Positions 6,916-15,494 of a stretch of 64,000 nucleotides of DNA are shown in pieces. The translations under genes and the position numbers were made by a program. This DNA is from Streptomyces pyxinicus. GTDB taxonomy: Bacteria > Actinomycetota > Actinomycetes > Streptomycetales > Streptomycetaceae. The notes below the pieces were generated by a model. It saw nothing but the letters and a program-made list of their open reading frames with translations. It was not told where the DNA came from and did no database searches. Within the stretch, counting starts at the first letter, position 1; the number at the start of each line of letters is the position of its first letter. Location of the stretch: the NCBI RefSeq assembly GCF_024753135.1, contig NZ_JANUGP010000023.1, positions 62,001-126,000 of the forward strand. The letters run 5' to 3'.

Positions 6916-9471
6916 ATGGCACGCGGCAAGCTTCGGATCTACCTCGGTGCGGCACCGGGCGTCGGCAAGACCTACGCGATGCTCTCCGAGGCACACCGCC
7001 GCAGCGAGCGGGGCACGGACTGCGTCGTCGCCTTCGTGGAGCACCACGGCCGCCCGCGCACCGAGGTGATGCTGCACGGCCTCGAACAGGTGCCGCGCAA
7101 GGACATCGACTACCGGGGCGCCGTCTTCGGCGAGATGGACGTGGACGCCGTACTGCGCCGCGCCCCCGCCGTCGCCCTCGTGGACGAACTCGCCCACACC
7201 AATGTGCCCGGCTCCCGCAACGCCAAGCGCTGGCAGGACGTGGAGGAACTGCTCGCCGCCGGCGTCGACGTCGTCTCGACCGTCAACATCCAGCACCTGG
7301 AGTCACTCGGCGACGTCGTGGAGTCCATCACCGGGGTGCGGCAGCGCGAGACGGTGCCGGACGAGGTGGTACGGCGGGCCGACCAGATAGAGCTGGTCGA
7401 CATGTCCCCGGAGGCGCTGCGCCGCCGGATGGCGCACGGCAACATCTACCAGCCCGACAAGGTCGACGCGGCCCTGTCCAACTACTTCCGCCCCGGCAAC
7501 CTCACCGCCCTGCGCGAGCTGGCGCTGCTGTGGGTGGCCGACCGGGTCGACGCGTACCTGAACCGGTACCGCAGCGAGCACCGCGTCTCCCGCATCTGGG
7601 GCTCCCGCGAGCGGATCGTCGTCGGGCTGACCGGCGGCCCCGAGGGCCGCACCCTGATACGCCGGGCCGCCCGGCTCGCCGAGAAGGGCGCCGGTGGCGA
7701 GGTGCTCGCCGTCTACATAGCCCGCAGCGACGGCCTGACCTCGGCCTCCCCGAAGGAGTTGGCCGTCCAGCGGACCCTCGTCGAGGACCTCGGCGGCACC
7801 TTCCACCACGTGGTCGGCGACGACATACCGGCCGCCCTGCTGGACTTCGCGCGCGGGGTCAACGCCACCCAGATCGTGCTCGGCTCCTCCCGCCGCAAGG
7901 CCTGGCAGTACGTCTTCGGACCCGGCGTCGGCGCCACCGTGGCCCGCGAGTCGGGCCCCGACCTCGACGTCCACATCGTCACCCACGAGGAGGCCGCCAG
8001 GGGCAGGGGACTGCCCGTGGCCCGCGGCGGACGGCTCGGCCGGGCCCGGATCCTGTGGGGCTGGGCGGTGGGCCTGGCCGGTCCGGCGGTCCTCGCGCTG
8101 CTGCTGAACGCCATCGACCTCGGCCTCGCCAACGACATGCTGCTGTTCCTGGCCGTCACCGTCGCGGCGGCCCTGCTCGGCGGCCTGCTGCCCGCCCTGG
8201 CCTCGGCCGCCTTCGGCTCGCTGCTGCTGAACTACTTCTACACACCGCCCCTGCACCGGCTGACCGTCGCCGACCCCAAGAACATCGTCGCCATCGCCAT
8301 CTTCTTCGGCGTCGGCATGTCGGTCGCCTCGGTCGTGGACCTCGCCGCCCGGCGCACCCACCAGGCCGCCCGGCTGCGCGCCGAGTCCGAGATCCTCTCC
8401 TTCCTCGCCGGGAACGTGCTGCGCGGCGAGACCGGCCTGGAGGAACTGCTGGAACGGGTCCGCGAGACCTTCGCCATGGAGTCCGCCGCCCTGCTGGAAC
8501 GCGCGAGCGACGTCGAACCCTGGACCTGCGCCGGACGCGCCGGGTTCGGACGCCCACTGGAGCGCCCCGAGGACGCCGACGTGGACATGCCCGTCGGCGA
8601 CCACATGGCCCTCGCGCTCACCGGCCGCGTGCTGCCCGCCGAGGACCGCCGGGTGCTCGCCGCCTTCGCCGCGCAGGCCGCCGTCGTCCTGGACCGCCGG
8701 CGGCTGCGCGAAGAGGCCGGGCGGGCCCGCGCGCTCGCCGAGGGCAACCGCATCCGCACCGCCCTGCTGGCCGCCGTCAGCCACGACCTGCGCACCCCGC
8801 TCGCCGGCATCAAGGCCGCCGTCTCCTCGCTGCGCTCCGCCGACGTCGCCTGGTCCGAGGAGGACCAGGCGGAGCTGCTGGAGGGCATCGAGGAGGGCGC
8901 CGACCGGCTCGACCACCTGGTGGGCAACCTGCTCGACATGTCCCGCCTCCAGACCGGCACCGTCACCCCGCTCATCCGCGAGATCGACGTCGACGAGGTC
9001 GTGCCCATGGCCCTGGGCGGCGTACCCGAGGACAGCGTCGGACTGGACGTGCCCGAGACCCTGCCGATGGTCGCCGTGGACCCCGGGCTGCTGGAGCGCT
9101 CCGTCGCCAACCTGGTGGAGAACGCCGTCAAGTACAGCCCGCCGGGCCGCCGCGTCCTGGTCGCCGCCAGCGCCATCGCCGACCGGGTCGAGGTACGGGT
9201 GGTGGACCGCGGGCCGGGCGTGCCCGACGCGGCCAAGGAACGCATCTTCGAGCCCTTCCAGCGCTACGGCGACGCGCCGCGCGGCGCCGGGGTCGGGCTC
9301 GGCCTCGCGGTCGCCCGGGGTTTCGCCGAGGCCATGGGCGGCACCCTCAACGCCGAGGACACGCCGGGCGGGGGGCTCACCATGGTGCTGAGCCTGCGCG
9401 CGGCAGGATCACCTCCCGAGCCCGCCGAGGCGGGCGGGGACATCGCGGAACCGGAAAGGCAGGCCCTATGA
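6916..9471 (+). CDS. kdpD: KdpD osmosensitive K+ sensor histidine kinase
   Basis: An 851-residue, full-length KdpD. It has an N-terminal KdpD domain with Walker A GAAPGVGKT (residues 11-19) and the DELAHTNVPGS motif, a universal-stress-protein-like domain (about 230-360), four closely spaced transmembrane helices (about 375-480), a GAF-like region, HisKA with AAVSHDLRTPLAG (around 620) and HATPase with NLVENAVKYSPPG. It senses low K+ or turgor and phosphorylates KdpE. The stop overlaps the kdpE start (ATGA). No kdpFABC transporter genes lie in this window, so the targets are elsewhere. Confidence 0.95.
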   Translation: MARGKLRIYLGAAPGVGKTYAMLSEAHRRSERGTDCVVAFVEHHGRPRTEVMLHGLEQVPRKDIDYRGAVFGEMDVDAVLRRAPAVALVDELAHTNVPGSRNAKRWQDVEELLAAGVDVVSTVNIQHLESLGDVVESITGVRQRETVPDEVVRRADQIELVDMSPEALRRRMAHGNIYQPDKVDAALSNYFRPGNLTALRELALLWVADRVDAYLNRYRSEHRVSRIWGSRERIVVGLTGGPEGRTLIRRAARLAEKGAGGEVLAVYIARSDGLTSASPKELAVQRTLVEDLGGTFHHVVGDDIPAALLDFARGVNATQIVLGSSRRKAWQYVFGPGVGATVARESGPDLDVHIVTHEEAARGRGLPVARGGRLGRARILWGWAVGLAGPAVLALLLNAIDLGLANDMLLFLAVTVAAALLGGLLPALASAAFGSLLLNYFYTPPLHRLTVADPKNIVAIAIFFGVGMSVASVVDLAARRTHQAARLRAESEILSFLAGNVLRGETGLEELLERVRETFAMESAALLERASDVEPWTCAGRAGFGRPLERPEDADVDMPVGDHMALALTGRVLPAEDRRVLAAFAAQAAVVLDRRRLREEAGRARALAEGNRIRTALLAAVSHDLRTPLAGIKAAVSSLRSADVAWSEEDQAELLEGIEEGADRLDHLVGNLLDMSRLQTGTVTPLIREIDVDEVVPMALGGVPEDSVGLDVPETLPMVAVDPGLLERSVANLVENAVKYSPPGRRVLVAASAIADRVEVRVVDRGPGVPDAAKERIFEPFQRYGDAPRGAGVGLGLAVARGFAEAMGGTLNAEDTPGGGLTMVLSLRAAGSPPEPAEAGGDIAEPERQAL

Positions 9472-10154
9472 CCCGGGTGCTCGTGGTCGACGACGAGCCG
9501 CAGATCGTGCGCGCCCTCGTGATCAACCTGAAGGCGCGCAAGTACGAGGTCGACGCGGCCCCCGACGGCAAGACCGCCCTCGAACTCGCCGCCTCCCGCC
9601 ACCCCGACGTGGTGGTCCTGGACCTCGGCCTGCCCGACCTGGACGGCGTGGACGTGATCCGGGGCCTGCGCGGCTGGACCCGGGTGCCGATCCTGGTCCT
9701 GTCCGCCCGGCACTCCTCCGACGAGAAGGTCCAGGCGCTGGACGCGGGCGCCGACGACTACGTCACCAAGCCCTTCGGCATGGACGAACTGCTGGCCAGG
9801 CTGCGCGCCGCCGTCCGCCGGGCCGAGCCGGTGGGACCGGGGGAGGACGACCTGACGACCGTCGAGACCGAGGGCTTCACCGTCGACCTCGCCGCCAAGA
9901 AGGTCAACCGGGCCGGCAAGGACGTCCGGCTCACCCCCACCGAGTGGCACCTGCTGGAGGTGCTGGTCCGCAACACCGGCCGCCTGGTCAGCCAGAAGCA
10001 GCTGCTCCGGGAGGTGTGGGGGCCGTCGTACGGCACCGAGACCAACTATCTGCGGGTCTACATGGCCCAGCTCCGCCGCAAGCTGGAGAAGGACCCCTCG
10101 CACCCCGAGCACTTCATCACGGAGCCGGGGATGGGCTACCGGTTCGAGAAGTGA
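9468..10154 (+). CDS. kdpE: KdpE response regulator
   Basis: A 228-residue OmpR-family regulator. The receiver has the acidic pair in VVDDEPQ, the phospho-acceptor Asp in VVVLDLGLPDLDG and the Lys of YVTKPFG; the C-terminal winged helix contains LTPTEWHLLEVLVRN and ends GMGYRFEK. The ATG overlaps the kdpD stop by the ATGA arrangement, so production should be coupled to the kinase. It normally activates kdp transporter transcription, but those genes are absent here. Confidence 0.95.
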   Translation: MTRVLVVDDEPQIVRALVINLKARKYEVDAAPDGKTALELAASRHPDVVVLDLGLPDLDGVDVIRGLRGWTRVPILVLSARHSSDEKVQALDAGADDYVTKPFGMDELLARLRAAVRRAEPVGPGEDDLTTVETEGFTVDLAAKKVNRAGKDVRLTPTEWHLLEVLVRNTGRLVSQKQLLREVWGPSYGTETNYLRVYMAQLRRKLEKDPSHPEHFITEPGMGYRFEK

Positions 10155-10197
10155 GCTTGGCTACGGCGCTGTCGGTGGTCACCGGTAGGCTCTAGAC

Positions 10198-10596
10198 ATG
10201 AGTGCTGTTCCTCGCTCCGAAAAGCCGGCCGGCCGGTTCCGGCGCATGCTCGACCGGCTCTCCTCGTCCCAGGAGGACCTGGAGTCGGAGGAGCTGCGCG
10301 AGGACACCGAGACCGCCGGCTGCACCCGGATCGGCGACTGCCGGGACCGGCAGATCGTCACCGTAACTGGTACCTTGCGCACGGTCACCCTGCGGCCGCG
10401 CGCCGGGGTCCCCGCCCTGGAGGCCGAGCTGTTCGACGGCTCCGCGGCGCTGGACGTGGTGTGGCTCGGCAGGCGCTCCATCGTGGGCATAGAACCGGGG
10501 CGCAAGCTGATCGCATCGGGCCGGATCTCGATGAGCCGGGGCCGCCGGGTGCTGTTCAACCCGAAATACGAACTGCGACCCCTCGGACGGGAGTAG
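10198..10596 (+). CDS. OB-fold nucleic-acid-binding protein
   Basis: A 132-residue protein with an OB-fold of the tRNA_anti/RecG-wedge kind: RQIVTVTGTLRTVTLRPRAG, then ELFDGSAALDVVWLGRRSI and GRKLIASGRISMSRGRRVLF. This is a familiar Streptomyces protein found before the DUF3159 gene, as here with 3 nt between them. The first 45 residues are basic and Ser-rich. Nucleic-acid binding is inferred from the fold; the partner is unknown. Confidence 0.78.
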   Translation: MSAVPRSEKPAGRFRRMLDRLSSSQEDLESEELREDTETAGCTRIGDCRDRQIVTVTGTLRTVTLRPRAGVPALEAELFDGSAALDVVWLGRRSIVGIEPGRKLIASGRISMSRGRRVLFNPKYELRPLGRE

Positions 10597-10599
10597 CCG

Positions 10600-11397
10600 G
10601 TGACGTCCCTCGACAAGCCGACCAAGGACACCGACCAGAGTCCGCCCGGCGCGACCGACGATGCCCGCGCGGTGACCGAGGCCGCCCTGTTCGAGGCGTT
10701 CGGCGGCATCCGCGGCATGGTCGAGACGGTCGTGCCGGGCCTGCTGTTCGTCGCGATCTTCACGGTCAACAAGGACCTGCACCTGTCCGCGATCGCCGCG
10801 CTGGCCGTCTCCCTGGTCCTGGTCGTGGTCCGCCTCGCCATGAAGGACACCGTCAAGCACGCCTTCAGCGGCGTCTTCGGCGTGGCCTTCGGCGTGGTCT
10901 TCGCGATGTTCACCGGCAACGCCAAGGACTTCTACCTGCCCGGCATGCTCTACACGCTGGGCCTGGCCATCGCCTACATCGCCACCACGCTCGCCGGCGT
11001 GCCCCTGATCGGCCTCATCCTCGGCCCGGTCTTCAAGGAGAACCTCTCCTGGCGCACCCGCAACCCCGGCCGCAAGAAGGCGTACGCGAAGGCCAGTTGG
11101 GCCTGGGGCCTGATCCTGCTCGCCAAGTGCGCGATCCTCTTCCCGCTGTACTGGTGGGCGAACACCGCCCAGCTCGGCTGGGTCCTGGTCGCCCTCAAGA
11201 TCCCGCCGTTCCTGCTGGCCGTCTGGCTGACCTGGGTCTTCCTCGCGAAGGCGCCCGCGCCGATCGACGTGTTCGCGGAGATGGAGGCGGAGGAGAAGGC
11301 GGAGAAGGCCGAGAAGGAGGCCGAGGAGGAACGCAGGGCCGCGCTGGCCGCCGAGGGCGGCGAGGGCACGGGCGGGCGGCACCGGCGGGGGGCCTGA
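10600..11397 (+). CDS. DUF3159 membrane protein
   Basis: A 265-residue protein starting at GTG 10600. About six hydrophobic segments lie between residues 45 and 215, including VVPGLLFVAIFTVNKDL, GVFGVAFGVVFAMFTGNA and LILGPVF, followed by a charged Glu/Lys/Ala-rich cytoplasmic tail (about 225-250) likely to be helical. The domain matches DUF3159. It forms a pair with the OB-fold gene and converges on the TrkA genes, with a shared terminator between. The function is unknown; transport is possible but not shown. Confidence 0.82.
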   Translation: MTSLDKPTKDTDQSPPGATDDARAVTEAALFEAFGGIRGMVETVVPGLLFVAIFTVNKDLHLSAIAALAVSLVLVVVRLAMKDTVKHAFSGVFGVAFGVVFAMFTGNAKDFYLPGMLYTLGLAIAYIATTLAGVPLIGLILGPVFKENLSWRTRNPGRKKAYAKASWAWGLILLAKCAILFPLYWWANTAQLGWVLVALKIPPFLLAVWLTWVFLAKAPAPIDVFAEMEAEEKAEKAEKEAEEERRAALAAEGGEGTGGRHRRGA

Positions 11398-11456
11398 CCG
11401 CTCCCGTACGGCTTCTGCCCGGGGCTCCGGCGCGGACCTGGACCTCTCGCACGGAC

Positions 11457-11500
11457 TCCCATACGGCTCCCGTACGGCTCCCGTACGGCTCCTGTACGAC
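11457..11500 (+). repeat. Four 11-bp tandem units
   Basis: TCCCATACGGC, TCCCGTACGGC twice, then TCCTGTACGAC, directly before the convergent terminator. A further related copy lies at about 11402. No role is apparent. Confidence 0.7.
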
Positions 11501-11501
11501 G

Positions 11502-11537
11502 ACGGAGGGCGCCCTCGGCAGCGAGGGCGCCCTCCGT
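11502..11537. terminator. Bidirectional hairpin between the DUF3159 and TrkA genes
   Basis: A perfect 16-bp stem: ACGGAGGGCGCCCTCG pairs with CGAGGGCGCCCTCCGT around a four-base loop. It sits between two convergent genes. Confidence 0.85.
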
Positions 11538-11560
11538 GTGTCTCAGGTGTCTCCGGCCGG

Positions 11561-12232
11561 TCAGGCCTCGTCGCGCCGGACCGACAGCAACTCCTCCAGT
11601 TGCTCCTCCCGGGCCTGCGCGGCGACGAAGAGCAGCTCGTCGCCCGGCTCCAGGGAATCCTCCTTGGAGGGGGTCAGCACCCGGGTGCCCCGGATGATCG
11701 TGACCAGCGAGGTGTCCTGGGGCCACTCGACGTCCCCGACCTGGGTGCCGGCCAGCGCCGACTCCTCCGGCAGGGTCAGCTCGACCAGGTTGGCGTCGCC
11801 GTGGCTGAAGCGCAGCAGCCGGACCAGGTCGCCGACGCTCACCGCCTCCTCGACCAGGGCGGACATCAGACGCGGGGTGGAGACGGCCACGTCCACCCCC
11901 CAGGCCTCGTTGAACAGCCACTCGTTCTTGGGGTTGTTCACCCGGGCGACGACGCGCGGGACGCCGTACTCCGTCTTGGCGAGCAGCGAGACGACCAGGT
12001 TGACCTTGTCGTCGCCGGTCGCGGCGATCACGACGTTGCAGCGTTGCAGCGCGGCCTCGTCCAGGGACGTGATCTCACAGGCGTCGGCCAGCAGCCACTC
12101 CGCCTGGGGCACCCGCTCCACCGAGATGGCGGTCGGGGCCTTGTCGATCAGCAGGATCTCGTGGCCGTTCTCCAGCAGCTCGCCCGCGATCGAGCGGCCG
12201 ACGGCACCGGCTCCGGCAATGGCGACCCTCAT
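11561..12232 (-). CDS. TrkA-type K+ uptake regulatory protein (second of pair)
   Basis: A 223-residue protein with an N-terminal Rossmann TrkA-N domain (VAIAGAGAVGRSIAGELL, then LLIDKAP and VVIAATGDDKVNLVVSLLA) and a C-terminal TrkA-C domain ending near PGDELLFVAAQAREEQ. It binds NAD(H) or ATP-type ligands and gates a potassium transport channel. Its start overlaps the stop of the upstream paralogue by one base, so the two are coupled and probably form one regulatory assembly. The adjacent divergent APC-type permease is the natural candidate partner. Confidence 0.88.
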   Translation of the reverse strand: MRVAIAGAGAVGRSIAGELLENGHEILLIDKAPTAISVERVPQAEWLLADACEITSLDEAALQRCNVVIAATGDDKVNLVVSLLAKTEYGVPRVVARVNNPKNEWLFNEAWGVDVAVSTPRLMSALVEEAVSVGDLVRLLRFSHGDANLVELTLPEESALAGTQVGDVEWPQDTSLVTIIRGTRVLTPSKEDSLEPGDELLFVAAQAREEQLEELLSVRRDEA

Positions 12233-12903
12233 CAGTGACCCGCTTCCTCTTCCGGGCCCTCGGCGAACGTCGCCTCGACCTTCTCGACGTCGTCCGTCCG
12301 CATCATCACGTGCACGAGGTCGCCCTCCTGCAACACCGTCTGCGAGCTGGGCAGGACGGCCTCGCCCAGCCGGGTCAGGAACGCCACGCGGACGCCCGTC
12401 TCCTCCTGGAGTCGGCTGATCTTGTGCCCGACCCACTTGGCGGAGGCGTGCACCTCGGCGAGCTGGACACCACCGGTGGGATCGCGCCACAGCGGCTCGG
12501 CGCCCGAGGGCAGCAGCCGGCGCAGCATCTGGTCGGCCGTCCAGCGGACGGTGGCCACGGTCGGGATGCCCAGGCGCTGGTAGACCTCGGCACGGCGGGG
12601 GTCGTAGATCCGGGCGGCCACGTTCTCCACACCGAACATCTCGCGGGCCACGCGCGCGGAGATGATGTTGGAGTTGTCACCGCTGGAGACGGCCGCGAAG
12701 GCGCCGGCCTCCTCGATGCCCGCCTCGCGCAGGGTGTCCTGGTCGAAGCCGACCCCGGTGACCCGGCGGCCCCCGAAACCGGGACCGAGCCGGCGGAAGG
12801 CGGTGGGGTCCTGGTCGATCACCGCGACCGTGTGTCCCTGTTGCTCCAGGGTCTGGGCAAGAGCGGAACCCACTCTTCCGCAGCCCATGATGACGATGTG
12901 CAC
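12232..12903 (-). CDS. TrkA-type K+ uptake regulatory protein (first of pair)
   Basis: A 223-residue TrkA-N plus TrkA-C protein, starting IVIMGCGRVGSALAQTLEQQ with the GxGxxG nucleotide-binding loop and VAVIDQDP at the end of strand 2. TrkA-C contains GDLVHVMMRTDD. The ATG at 12903 is followed by an equal-sized paralogue, giving a two-gene operon. Two single-module TrkA proteins in tandem are typical of actinobacteria, where they replace the duplicated TrkA of enterics. Confidence 0.88.
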   Translation of the reverse strand: MHIVIMGCGRVGSALAQTLEQQGHTVAVIDQDPTAFRRLGPGFGGRRVTGVGFDQDTLREAGIEEAGAFAAVSSGDNSNIISARVAREMFGVENVAARIYDPRRAEVYQRLGIPTVATVRWTADQMLRRLLPSGAEPLWRDPTGGVQLAEVHASAKWVGHKISRLQEETGVRVAFLTRLGEAVLPSSQTVLQEGDLVHVMMRTDDVEKVEATFAEGPEEEAGH

Positions 12904-13016
12904 GACCGTCCTTCCGTGTCCAAAAGCTACTGCTGAGCCTCAGGGTCTCAGACCGACGCCCAAAGCTACACACGGGCGGTCACAGCCGAGCACCCCCGTG
13001 CCGGGGGGCGCCCCGC

Positions 13017-13184
13017 TCAGCGGGGATCCCCGGGCCGCGACTCGCCCGGCCGGTGCCGCGGTTCCCCCTCGGTGAGCAGGGAACGGGCCCACCGCCGAGT
13101 GATGCTGCGCACGCTGAAGAAGGTCAGGATTCCGAGGCAGAACAGAGCGAGCGCCGCCCCGATCAGCTCCGCGGTCGCGGGCAT
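13017..13184 (-). CDS. Small single-pass membrane protein (55 aa)
   Basis: An open frame of 55 residues on the minus strand with a strong ribosome site (GGAGG, 5 nt before the ATG). It has one transmembrane helix, IGAALALFCLGILTFFSV, then a basic and Pro/Arg-rich tail. It lies between the TrkA pair and the permease gene. I do not recognise a family; the ribosome site and the clean membrane helix make it believable. Confidence 0.55.
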   Translation of the reverse strand: MPATAELIGAALALFCLGILTFFSVRSITRRWARSLLTEGEPRHRPGESRPGDPR

Positions 13185-13345
13185 GGAACCTCCGAGGTGC
13201 GACGACAGGCGGCGTTTGCCATCTAGACACGGAACGCGCGCCGGCCACGGAATCCGTGGTTCCTGTGTGGTTCGAGTTCACTCGTGGGGCAGATACGGGA
13301 CGGTGACTGGGCGGCTGCCTGTTCGAAGGCTTACGATCCTCTCTC

Positions 13346-15400
13346 GTGTCCAAACTGACCGACGTGCCCAAACGGATTCTGATCGGGCGCGCACTGCGCA
13401 GCGACCGGCTGGGCGAGACGCTCCTGCCGAAGCGCATCGCGCTGCCCGTCTTCGCCTCCGACCCGCTGTCCTCCGTCGCCTACGCGCCGGGGGAGGTTCT
13501 GCTGGTCCTGTCCATCGCGGGCGTGTCGGCGTACCACTTCAGCCCCTGGATCGCCGTCGCGGTGGTCGTGCTGATGTTCACCGTGGTCGCCTCCTACCGG
13601 CAGAACGTGCACGCGTACCCGAGCGGCGGCGGCGACTACGAGGTCGCCACCACCAACCTCGGCCCACGGGCCGGCCTGACGGTCGCCAGCGCCCTGCTCG
13701 TGGACTACGTGCTGACCGTCGCCGTCTCCATCGCCTCCGGCATCGAGAACCTCGGCTCCGCGATCCCGTTCGTGGTCGAGCACAAGGTGCTGTGCGCGTC
13801 CGCCGTGATCGTCCTGCTGACCCTGATGAACCTGCGTGGTGTGCGGGAGTCCGGCAAACTCTTCGCCATCCCGACGTACGTGTTCGTCGGCGGCGTCTTC
13901 ATCATGATCGCCTGGGGTGCCTTCCGGGGCCTGGTCCTCGGCGACACCATGCGCGCCCCGACCGCCGGCTTCCACATCAAGGCCGAGCACCAGGGCCTGG
14001 CGGGCTTCGCGCTCGTCTTCCTGCTGCTGCGCGCCTTCTCCTCCGGCTGTGCCGCGCTGACCGGCGTGGAGGCCATCTCCAACGGCGTCCCGGCCTTCCG
14101 CAAGCCCAAGTCGAAGAACGCGGCGACCACGCTCGCGCTGATGGGCCTGCTGGCCGTCACCATGTTCTGCGGCATCATCGCCCTCGCCATGACCACGAAG
14201 GTCCGCATGGCCGAGCACCCGGCCACCGACCTGATCAACGGCAGCACCCCGGTCGGCTCCGGCTACGTCCAGAACCCGGTGATCTCCCAGGTCGCCGAGG
14301 CGGTGTTCGGCAAGGGCAGCTTCCTGTTCGTGCTGCTGGCCGCCGCCACCGCGCTGGTGCTGTTCCTGGCCGCCAACACGGCCTACAACGGCTTCCCGCT
14401 GCTCGGCTCGATCCTCGCCCAGGACCGCTACCTGCCGCGCCAGCTGCACACCCGCGGCGACCGCCTCGCCTTCTCCAACGGCATCGTGCTGCTGGCCGGC
14501 GCGGCGGCCCTGCTCGTGGTCATCTACGGCGCCGACTCCACCCGCCTGATCCAGCTGTACATCGTCGGCGTGTTCGTGTCCTTCACGCTCAGCCAGACCG
14601 GCATGGTCCGGCACTGGAACCGGCACCTCGCGGCCGAGAAGGACCCCGCCAAGCGCAGCCACATGATCCGTTCGCGCGCGATCAACGCGTTCGGCGCCTT
14701 CTTCACCGGCCTGGTGCTGGTCGTCGTCCTGGTCACCAAGTTCACCCACGGCGCGTGGGTGGCCCTGCTGGGCATGGTGATCTTCTACGCCACCATGACC
14801 GCGATCCGGAAGCACTACGACCGGGTCGCCGAGGAGATCGCGGCCCCCGAGGGCCCCGCCGACGACATGGTCCGCCCGTCCCGGGTGCACTCGGTGGTCC
14901 TCATCTCCAAGATCCACCGCCCGACGCTGCGCGCCCTGGCCTACGCCCGGCTCATGCGCTCGGACACCCTGGAGGCGCTCACGGTCAACGTCGACCCGGC
15001 CGAGACCAAGGCGCTGCGCGAGGAGTGGGAGCGGCGCGGCATCGACGTACCGCTGAAGGTCCTGGACTCGCCGTACCGCGAGATCACCCGGCCGGTGATC
15101 GAGTACGTCAAGAGCCTGCGCAAGGAGTCCCCGCGCGACGCGGTCTCCGTGATCATCCCCGAGTACGTGGTCGGCCACTGGTACGAGCACCTGCTGCACA
15201 ACCAGAGCGCCCTGCGCCTGAAGGGCCGCCTGCTGTTCACCCCGGGCATCATGGTCACCTCGGTGCCCTACCAGCTCCAGTCCTCCGAGGCGGCCAAGCT
15301 GCGCGCCCGCAAGCGGCAGGAGTGGAGCGCCCCGGGCGCCGTCCGGCGCGGCCCCGCGGCGGAACGGCCGAAGGAGCCCACGACGGCGGCCGAGGACTGA
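13346..15400 (+). CDS. APC-superfamily permease with large cytoplasmic C-terminal domain
   Basis: A 684-residue transporter starting at GTG 13346. About 12 transmembrane helices span residues ~30-480, with FASDPLSSVAYAPGEVLLVL in the first helix and the GVEAISNGVPAFRKPKSKNA loop. About 170 soluble residues follow (from VRPSRVHSVVLISKIH). This form resembles the amino-acid-permease-like K+/APC transporters (KimA-like) that occur beside trkA genes in actinobacteria. Divergence from two TrkA genes favours a role in K+ uptake, but an amino-acid substrate is not excluded. Confidence 0.82.
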   Translation: MSKLTDVPKRILIGRALRSDRLGETLLPKRIALPVFASDPLSSVAYAPGEVLLVLSIAGVSAYHFSPWIAVAVVVLMFTVVASYRQNVHAYPSGGGDYEVATTNLGPRAGLTVASALLVDYVLTVAVSIASGIENLGSAIPFVVEHKVLCASAVIVLLTLMNLRGVRESGKLFAIPTYVFVGGVFIMIAWGAFRGLVLGDTMRAPTAGFHIKAEHQGLAGFALVFLLLRAFSSGCAALTGVEAISNGVPAFRKPKSKNAATTLALMGLLAVTMFCGIIALAMTTKVRMAEHPATDLINGSTPVGSGYVQNPVISQVAEAVFGKGSFLFVLLAAATALVLFLAANTAYNGFPLLGSILAQDRYLPRQLHTRGDRLAFSNGIVLLAGAAALLVVIYGADSTRLIQLYIVGVFVSFTLSQTGMVRHWNRHLAAEKDPAKRSHMIRSRAINAFGAFFTGLVLVVVLVTKFTHGAWVALLGMVIFYATMTAIRKHYDRVAEEIAAPEGPADDMVRPSRVHSVVLISKIHRPTLRALAYARLMRSDTLEALTVNVDPAETKALREEWERRGIDVPLKVLDSPYREITRPVIEYVKSLRKESPRDAVSVIIPEYVVGHWYEHLLHNQSALRLKGRLLFTPGIMVTSVPYQLQSSEAAKLRARKRQEWSAPGAVRRGPAAERPKEPTTAAED

Positions 15401-15494
15401 GGGCCGCGAGGGAGGCCGTAGACTGGTGGGCTGTTGTCCCGGCCCGCCGCTCTTCCCTCCCTCGGGCCTCTCTTCGATCTGGAGTCACCCCACC

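Noticed and set aside
6822..9467. Long upstream extension of the kdpE frame
   Set aside because: It overlaps kdpD in another frame and encodes Arg/Pro/Gly-rich non-protein sequence. The ATG at 9468 with the ATGA overlap is the real start.
11457..11500. Tandem 11-bp units as a CRISPR or VNTR regulator
   Set aside because: Only four contiguous degenerate units without spacers, lying between a stop codon and a terminator.
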